Assembly: GCA_030145595.1 (NCBI GenBank)
Contig: JAQYVG010000031.1
Span: 1 to 18,109, forward strand
Direction: 5' to 3'
From: Desulfobacterales bacterium
GTDB taxonomy: Bacteria > Desulfobacterota > Desulfobacteria > Desulfobacterales > UBA11574
Length of the DNA stretch: 18,109 nt
Made by a program: the position numbers and the translations under genes. Under the pieces are notes generated by a model that saw nothing but the letters and a program-made list of their open reading frames with translations, made no database searches and was not told the DNA's origin. Below are positions 13,755-18,109 of the stretch, in pieces (positions within the stretch are counted from its first letter, which is position 1; every line of letters begins with the position of its first letter).

Positions 13755-16103
13755 ATGACTCAGCAGCAGTCGCCCATAGCTTTTAGCGCGGAGGAAATGC
13801 CCAAAATTTTGCCCATTCTGCCTTTGTTTGACGTAGCGCTTTTCCCTAAAATGGTCCTGCCCCTGGTTGTCATGCAGGACGTGTCGATTCAACTCGTCGA
13901 CGAAGCCATGTCACAGAATCGAATTATAGGACTTATTGTCTCAAAAGAACCCATCAAAGAAAACGGTTACACACCTGAAGAATTATATACCGTGGGCACC
14001 AGCGCCATGATCCTTAAAATGGCAAAAACTGAAGACGACAAGACCCAGCTGCTGGTTCAGGGTTTAGGTAGATTTAAAACGCAAGAGTATATCAAAGGTA
14101 AGCCGTATCTCCAGGCCCAGGTGGAACATATTGAGAGTATTGAAAAAATTGACAAGAGAACCCAGGCCTTGGTGGCCAACTTGATCAGTCAGTTTTCTCG
14201 AGTTGCCGATCTTTCTCCCGGCTTGCCCCCGGAAATCGCCGCCATGGCCAAGACAATCCAAGAACCCGGGATACTGGCCGACATGATCACTTCTACAATC
14301 AATTCCAGCCTCGAGGAGAAGCAGGCTGTTTTGGAAATACTCGATCTAAAAAAGCGATTACAAGAGGTTACCCGGCTGGTTAACTATCAGCTGGAAGTGC
14401 TGGAACTCGGCAACAAGATCCAATCTCAGGTAAAAGGAGACATGGACAAACGGCAAAGAGAATATTTTCTGCGCGAACAGCTCAAGGCGATTAAGGAAGA
14501 GCTTGGTGAAAAGGATCAAGCCACGGTTGAAATCGACGACTACCGGACAAAAATCGAGGAAAAAAATCTTCCCGAAGAAGCCCTTAAAGAGGCTGAGCGT
14601 GAGCTCGACCGCCTGGCCCGCATGCATCCGTCCTCGGCCGAATACACGGTGGCCTCAACCTATTTGGACTGGCTGACGGCGCTTCCATGGCATGAAAGCA
14701 CCACCGACAATCTGGACATCAAAAAGGCCCGCAAAATTCTGGATCATGACCATTTCGGGCTTCCCAAAGCCAAGAAACGCATTCTGGAATACCTGGCCGT
14801 ACGCAAGCTGAAGCCGGAGTCCAAGGGGCCGATTCTATGCTTTGCCGGCCCGCCCGGTACCGGCAAGACATCCTTGGGGCGTTCCATCGCCCAGGCTCTG
14901 GGGCGTCAGTTTTTCCGTATCTCTCTAGGCGGCGTCAGGGATGAGGCTGAAATCAGAGGGCATCGGCGCACGTATGTCGGGGCTCTTCCCGGGCGGATCA
15001 TCCAGGGAATCAGGCGATCCGGATCAAACAATCCGGTTTTTATGCTGGACGAAATCGACAAGGTCGGCAGCGATTTTCGCGGAGATCCTTCATCCGCCCT
15101 GCTGGAGGTGCTGGATCCCGAGCAGAACTTTTCGTTTTCAGATCACTATCTGGATGTTCCCTTTGACCTGTCCAAGGTAATGTTTATCACCACGGCCAAT
15201 ATCCTCGATCCCATACCGCCTGCGCTGCGGGACAGAATGGAAGTATTGAAGCTTTTAGGCTACACCCTGGATGAAAAAATCCAAATCGCCAACCGCTATC
15301 TCATACCCCGCCAGCGGGATGCCCACGGCCTCAAAGCGAACCAGATATCTTTCACCAAAAGCGCGGTGAAACATATCGTTGCCGGTTATACCCGCGAGGC
15401 GGGCTTAAGAAATCTTGAGCGGGAAATTGCGAACATTTGCCGCGGAGTAGCTGCCAAAATTGTAGAAGGTGATAAGGCAGCCGTTAATATCAAGATAGAA
15501 AAAGTTGCCGAGTATCTTGGCCCCGTACGAATGACATCCGAGGCCAAGGCCAGAACCTCCACGCCCGGCGTGGCCATGGGCCTTGCCTGGACTCAGACCG
15601 GCGGCGAGCTGCTCTTCATAGAAGCCACTTCCATGCCGGGGAATAAGGGGCTGACCCTGACCGGTCAATTAGGAGATGTCATGAAGGAATCGGCAACTGC
15701 GGCCTTGAGCTTCATTCGAACCAACGCAGCCTCCTTGGGGATTGCTGATGATTATTTTCAAAAGCATGATATTCATATTCATGTACCGGCCGGTGCCATC
15801 CCCAAAGACGGTCCTTCCGCCGGTGTCACCATGTTAACGGCTTTGACTTCCCTTTTTACCAATCAAACCATTAAAAAAGATCTTGCCATGACCGGTGAAA
15901 TCACATTAAGGGGGCAGATCCTGCCGGTCGGCGGTATCAAAGAAAAGGTTCTGGCCGCCCACCGGGCAGGTATTAAAACGCTTATTCTTCCAAAATGGAA
16001 TGAGAAAGATCTGGAGGATATACCCCAAGAGGTTCGGGATAAAATCGAATTTCACTTTGTCGACAAAATGAAGAATGCCTTAGATATCGCATTGAAAACC
16101 TAA
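13755..16103 (+). CDS. lon: ATP-dependent protease Lon (endopeptidase La)
   Basis: 782 residues, standard length for LonA (E. coli 784). Lon is a homohexameric cytoplasmic AAA+ serine protease that degrades misfolded and selected regulatory proteins. Visible regions: the N-terminal substrate-binding domain beginning ILPILPLFDVALFPKMVLPL; a coiled-coil region (about 190-290) with QREYFLREQLKAIKEELGE; Walker A GPPGTGKT (365-372); Walker B FMLDEID (to D435); and the protease domain with the catalytic dyad S688 in PKDGPSAG and K731 in GGIKEK. The 43-residue spacing equals that of S679 and K722 in E. coli. AGGAGG lies six bases before the ATG, an excellent ribosome-binding site. No disruption. Confidence 0.97.
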   Translation: MTQQQSPIAFSAEEMPKILPILPLFDVALFPKMVLPLVVMQDVSIQLVDEAMSQNRIIGLIVSKEPIKENGYTPEELYTVGTSAMILKMAKTEDDKTQLLVQGLGRFKTQEYIKGKPYLQAQVEHIESIEKIDKRTQALVANLISQFSRVADLSPGLPPEIAAMAKTIQEPGILADMITSTINSSLEEKQAVLEILDLKKRLQEVTRLVNYQLEVLELGNKIQSQVKGDMDKRQREYFLREQLKAIKEELGEKDQATVEIDDYRTKIEEKNLPEEALKEAERELDRLARMHPSSAEYTVASTYLDWLTALPWHESTTDNLDIKKARKILDHDHFGLPKAKKRILEYLAVRKLKPESKGPILCFAGPPGTGKTSLGRSIAQALGRQFFRISLGGVRDEAEIRGHRRTYVGALPGRIIQGIRRSGSNNPVFMLDEIDKVGSDFRGDPSSALLEVLDPEQNFSFSDHYLDVPFDLSKVMFITTANILDPIPPALRDRMEVLKLLGYTLDEKIQIANRYLIPRQRDAHGLKANQISFTKSAVKHIVAGYTREAGLRNLEREIANICRGVAAKIVEGDKAAVNIKIEKVAEYLGPVRMTSEAKARTSTPGVAMGLAWTQTGGELLFIEATSMPGNKGLTLTGQLGDVMKESATAALSFIRTNAASLGIADDYFQKHDIHIHVPAGAIPKDGPSAGVTMLTALTSLFTNQTIKKDLAMTGEITLRGQILPVGGIKEKVLAAHRAGIKTLILPKWNEKDLEDIPQEVRDKIEFHFVDKMKNALDIALKT

Positions 16104-16125
16104 CCCGGATAAACCGGAAAGAATA

Positions 16126-16198
16126 GCCACCAAGGCACCAAGACACAAAGAATAACTGTTTATTATAATTTAACTTCGTGGCTTGGTGTCTTGGTGGC
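16126..16198. repeat. Long hairpin repeat (GCCACCAAG...CTTGGTGGC) downstream of lon
   Basis: The arms 16126-16146 and 16178-16198 are inverted repeats at 19 of 21 positions, and the pairing continues imperfectly inward. The interior is AT-rich. It begins 22 bp after the lon stop. The same 'gccaccaagacaccaag' wording occurs as dispersed palindromes in many bacterial genomes (recollection, not searched). It could terminate or stabilise the hsp20-lon transcript. Confidence 0.75.
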
Positions 16199-16207
16199 GA
16201 AAATATT

Positions 16208-16236
16208 TTGTTAGATAAATCCTTCGCAAATATGAT
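16208..16236 (+). promoter_or_regulatory. Putative sigma70 promoter for rlpA
   Basis: TTGTTA (16208-16213) and TATGAT (16231-16236) are exactly 17 bp apart, matching four and five of six consensus bases. The -10 box is 30 bp before the rlpA start, immediately downstream of the hairpin repeat, so rlpA likely forms its own transcript. Confidence 0.55.
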
Positions 16237-16266
16237 GCGATTTTGATAGATAGGTACTAAAAAGTT

Positions 16267-17043
16267 ATGACGGTTTGTAAGTCAGAGAAAATAAGCTTTT
16301 TGGAAAATATCTTTCTTATAGCTGTTTGCGGTCTGCTTTTGCTTTTATTTTTCGCTTGTTCAACGCCCGGCCCCCCTCCAACGCCCCCGGGACATCCCAA
16401 ACCTTACCGTATTGGTAAAAACTGGTACCGGCCGTTGCCGCACGCTCAGGCTTTCAGGCAGCGTGGCAAAGCATCCTGGTACGGCAAAAAATTTCATGGC
16501 CGGAAAACGGCCAACGGTGAAATTTATAATATGTATGCTATGACTGCCGCCCACAAAACCCTGCCCCTCGGCACTTACGTCAGAGTGGAAAACCTTGGCA
16601 ACAATAAAAAAATCGAGGTGCGCATCAACGACCGGGGACCTTTTGTTCGTGGCAGAATCATCGACCTTTCCTATACAGGGGCTAAAAAACTGGGTATCGT
16701 GGGGCCGGGCACAGCTCCGGTTGAAATCGTGGCCCTCGGTGCCGCCTCAAAAAAGAAAACGCCTGGCAGTAGCGACCGAACCTATGTCCCCATAGACTAT
16801 TACAAGGGAAATTTTACCGTGCAGGTGGGCGCTTTCAGCGACCGCAAAAATGCCGAAAAATTGCAGCAAAAACTTGATAAGGAGTATAAAGACGCCCACA
16901 TTGCCGCCTATGATGACGGCAATGCGACCTTCTACAGGGTGCGGGTGGGCCGGTGTTCAACTCTGGAGCAAGCCGAAAAACATGAAGAAATCATGATTCA
17001 AAGAGGATTTGAAGACGCCTTTGCCATCGCCGAAGACCAGTAA
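16267..17043 (+). CDS. rlpA: RlpA septal lipoprotein, lytic transglycosylase with SPOR domain
   Basis: 258 residues. RlpA cleaves peptidoglycan strands lacking stem peptides at the division site. The signal peptide has a hydrophobic core at 14-30 and a lipobox-like LFFA-C31, with F at -3 slightly unusual, predicting an outer-membrane lipoprotein. The double-psi beta-barrel domain spans about 66-156 (ASWYGKKFHGRKTANGE). Residues equivalent to the catalytic E120, H131 and D157 of Pseudomonas aeruginosa RlpA are present as E85, H96 and D122, with the same 11 and 26 residue spacing, so an active enzyme is expected. The C-terminal SPOR domain (about 181-256, GNFTVQVGAFSDRKNAEKL) binds denuded septal glycan. 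The linker is rich in P and K. The ribosome-binding site is weak (AGGTA). Confidence 0.93.
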   Translation: MTVCKSEKISFLENIFLIAVCGLLLLLFFACSTPGPPPTPPGHPKPYRIGKNWYRPLPHAQAFRQRGKASWYGKKFHGRKTANGEIYNMYAMTAAHKTLPLGTYVRVENLGNNKKIEVRINDRGPFVRGRIIDLSYTGAKKLGIVGPGTAPVEIVALGAASKKKTPGSSDRTYVPIDYYKGNFTVQVGAFSDRKNAEKLQQKLDKEYKDAHIAAYDDGNATFYRVRVGRCSTLEQAEKHEEIMIQRGFEDAFAIAEDQ

Positions 17044-17406
17044 AGAATCATGGACCAGAGGACCAGGCTTTGATTTCACCCAATAGGGGTGCACCTATCT
17101 CAAATGGAGTAGATTAAATTCCAAATAACAAATATCAAATATCAAACAAATAACAATGACCAAATTCAAAAATCCAAACAATGTCTCGGTCTGGAAGGTT
17201 TTGGTCACCTGTCGAGAGCCTCTAGGTCGAACGATTGAATATTGGAATTTGGAATTTATTTGGAATTTGCTTGCCCGCCGTCTTTTTGGCGGGGTGCTTG
17301 GAATTTGTGATTTTAGATACAAAACTCCAAGTCAGAGCCAAATATCTCTGACCTGGCCCAAATGACCAGGTTTTTCAGGACAAAATAAAGATTTGGAAAA
17401 AGACTA
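17044..17406. other. 363-bp gene-free region of AT-rich degenerate repeats
   Basis: From about 17113 to 17330 the strand is full of words such as AAATTCCAAATAACAAAT, and later of their complements TTGGAATTT and GGAATTTATTTGGAATTTG, forming a loose large inverted repeat. A CCCGCC/GGCGGG hairpin lies at 17274-17293. The open frames here (75 and 69 codons on opposite strands) are repeat-derived and not credible genes. This type of ATTCCAAAT repeat recurs between genes in several deltaproteobacterial genomes (recollection). Confidence 0.7.
17331..17375 (+). terminator. Hairpin pair with T-run, candidate rho-independent terminator
   Basis: GTCAGAG (17331-17337) pairs with CTCTGAC (17346-17352). 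Immediately after, ACCTGG (17351-17356) pairs with CCAGGT (17366-17371), followed by TTTTT (17371-17375). It lies 288-332 bp after the rlpA stop, just before the truncated gmhB, so it could end read-through from rlpA. The stem is short and only moderately GC-rich. Confidence 0.45.
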
Positions 17407-17625
17407 ATGGATCAAGAAAAAACATCTCAAAAGGTTGTTTTCCTTGACAGAGACGGTGTTATCAATCGGGATTCTTCTAATTACATCAAAAGCTGGTCTG
17501 AATTCGAATTTATTCCCGGAAGCCTGGAAGCCATAAGACAACTGACGCTGAACGGATTTGTAATAATCATTATTACGAATCAATCGGTGATCAACCGCAA
17601 CTTAGTGGCTATCATACCATGGTAG
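17407..17625 (+). pseudogene. gmhB: 3'-truncated GmhB-type HAD phosphatase
   Basis: 72 codons that match the first part of D-glycero-D-manno-heptose-1,7-bisphosphate 7-phosphatase, an enzyme of LPS heptose synthesis. HAD motif I is VFLDRDGVINRD with D14 and D16, followed by NYIKSWSEFEFIPGSLEAIRQL and motif II IITNQS (T57 in the phosphate-binding position). Similarity stops abruptly after ITNQSVINRNLV, and a TAG follows six codons later. Family members are about 170-190 residues, so the zinc-binding cysteine loop and HAD motif III are missing. I find no continuation in any frame downstream, which points to deletion or insertion rather than a frameshift. The break falls about 35 bp before a pair of perfect hairpins. 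Probably non-functional. Confidence 0.75.
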
Positions 17626-17644
17626 TGGAGCAAATTGGGATTTT

Positions 17645-17678
17645 AACTCGGCGAAGCCGAGTTACGCGCGAAGCGCGT
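17645..17678. repeat. Tandem perfect hairpins with GAA loops
   Basis: AACTCGGC-GAA-GCCGAGTT (17645-17663) is followed with no gap by ACGCGC-GAA-GCGCGT (17664-17678): stems of 8 and 6 bp, both with a GAA triloop. It resembles a bipartite palindromic repeat or the core of a miniature element. I did not find flanking terminal inverted repeats or a target duplication. It sits directly after the point where gmhB homology ends. Confidence 0.8.
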
Positions 17679-17728
17679 GCTCTAACGACGAATCGAATGC
17701 TCACAATTTCATTAAACAGCACATAGCA

Positions 17729-17944
17729 TTACATTACTCCAAAGTCTTTCCAGTATTCCGAATCGCAATAATCTTTACCCGAATATTGAAATAATTTATC
17801 GAGAAATGATGCAAGCTGTCGGATTCTTTTTTGTCTGTCTCTGGCAGAGAGTACGAGAATAATAATGTCGTCACCATCGTCCTCCTGCTCGCCTCGTGCA
17901 ATAAGCTCTTCGCTTTCGGAACTTGCTTCATTTAGATCATTCAT
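17729..17944 (-). CDS. Small hypothetical protein, doubtful
   Basis: A 71-codon minus-strand frame with an ATG start. I recognise no family. The product would have a very acidic N-terminal third (ESEELIARGEQEDDGDD), a short hydrophobic strand IIILVLSA, then a basic amphipathic stretch RDRQKRIRQLASFLDKLF. No signal peptide or membrane segment is visible. There is no ribosome-binding site before the ATG (the upstream sequence is AT-rich), and another frame of 65 codons overlaps it on the same strand, both of which argue against it. In its favour, it occupies an otherwise empty stretch and its composition is not repeat-like. It could be a real cassette-type small gene or chance. Confidence 0.35.
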   Translation of the reverse strand: MNDLNEASSESEELIARGEQEDDGDDIIILVLSARDRQKRIRQLASFLDKLFQYSGKDYCDSEYWKDFGVM

Positions 17945-18020
17945 TTAAAAATAATTAAGAACTGACATCGACGTTGTATGGATGCACAGCATCTTTGGAG
18001 GAATTTGCAGGAGGATGTAT

Positions 18021-18062
18021 GTGAAGAATAAGCCGCCACACAGCCGGGAAGCAGACCCTTGA
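18021..18062 (+). other. Short GTG-initiated reading frame with strong RBS, shifted downstream continuation
   Basis: AGGAGG (18009-18014) lies six bases before a GTG at 18021, an ideal initiation signal. The frame encodes only 13 residues (ending SREADP) before TGA-TAA at 18060-18065. The +1 frame is open from about 18058 to the window edge and reads plausibly (DNPGMAHGAFHYFRIK). It may be a broken gene, a leader peptide or a shifted gene start; the product is not recognised. Confidence 0.25.
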
Positions 18063-18109
18063 TAATCCGGGGATGGCACATGGTGCATTTCATTACTTTC
18101 GGATCAAAA

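Noticed and set aside
996..16103. A defence or other multi-gene novel system.
   Set aside because: Every intact gene belongs to a housekeeping or common accessory family, and there is no toxin-antitoxin pair, nuclease-helicase pair, reverse transcriptase or integrase. HrpA is a cellular RNA helicase and is not evidence of defence on its own.
17645..17944. Integron cassette with an attC site (TCTAAC / GTTAGA next to hairpins, followed by a small minus-strand ORF).
   Set aside because: Only one core-like heptamer (GTTAGAG on the minus strand) is present, its last base does not fit GTTRRRY, and no partner RYYYAAC box lies at attC distance. The hairpins are two separate GAA-loop stems, not one folded attC.
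18021..18109. Start of a group II intron or its reverse transcriptase.
   Set aside because: No GTGYG-type intron boundary and no recognisable RT residues; too little sequence is present to support it.

Overview
The window looks like a chromosomal segment of a sulfate-reducer-type Desulfobacterota bacterium, probably order Desulfobacterales. This is an inference from protein style: a DUF362 protein, an IHF-alpha/HU protein with an ATGDDMMLAPRKV arm, a GGMAHDFNNLL histidine kinase carrying a C-terminal receiver, and an Hsp20-Lon pair. The many palindromic intergenic repeats fit as well. Base composition is mixed: coding regions have moderate GC and the spacers are AT-rich. No rRNA, tRNA, CRISPR array, prophage or complete transposase was found.

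Layout. 1-2576 (plus strand): the 3' part of an agmatinase/arginase-family gene, a 58-bp miniature inverted-repeat element, an IHF-alpha/HU-like gene, a DUF362 gene and a PilZ-domain gene. 2593-3898 (minus strand): a SprT-like zinc metalloprotein and a glyoxalase-II-like metallo-beta-lactamase-fold hydrolase. 3899-5567: an AT-rich spacer holding a 173-bp miniature element with an exact 5-bp target duplication, then a second IHF-alpha/HU-like gene and an EamA-type transporter. 5568-9838: a long intergenic hairpin and the DEAH helicase HrpA. 9926-11710: a membrane hybrid histidine kinase. 11752-11903: a second member of the 58-bp element family with an exact 8-bp target duplication. 11917-13092 (minus): an HcaT-like MFS transporter. 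13233-16103: a small heat-shock protein followed by the Lon protease. 16126-17043: a hairpin repeat and an RlpA lipoprotein with DPBB and SPOR domains. 17044-18109: repeat-rich and gene-poor, with a 3'-truncated GmhB-type heptose-bisphosphate phosphatase, a pair of GAA-loop hairpins, a doubtful small ORF and an unassigned broken ORF at the edge.

The genes form no single pathway. Functional groupings visible are proteostasis (Hsp20 and Lon), nucleoid architecture (two IHF/HU paralogues 3 kb apart), envelope work (RlpA and the broken GmhB) and signalling (PilZ and the hybrid kinase). I see no convincing new multi-gene system. The most informative unexplained content is the mobile miniature elements. 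Two belong to one family with GTAAC termini and 8-bp duplications, which matches the IS66-family hallmark. A third belongs to a different family with GAGACC termini, and it sits between a putative promoter and the start of an IHF/HU gene. The other point of interest is the decayed right end of the window.
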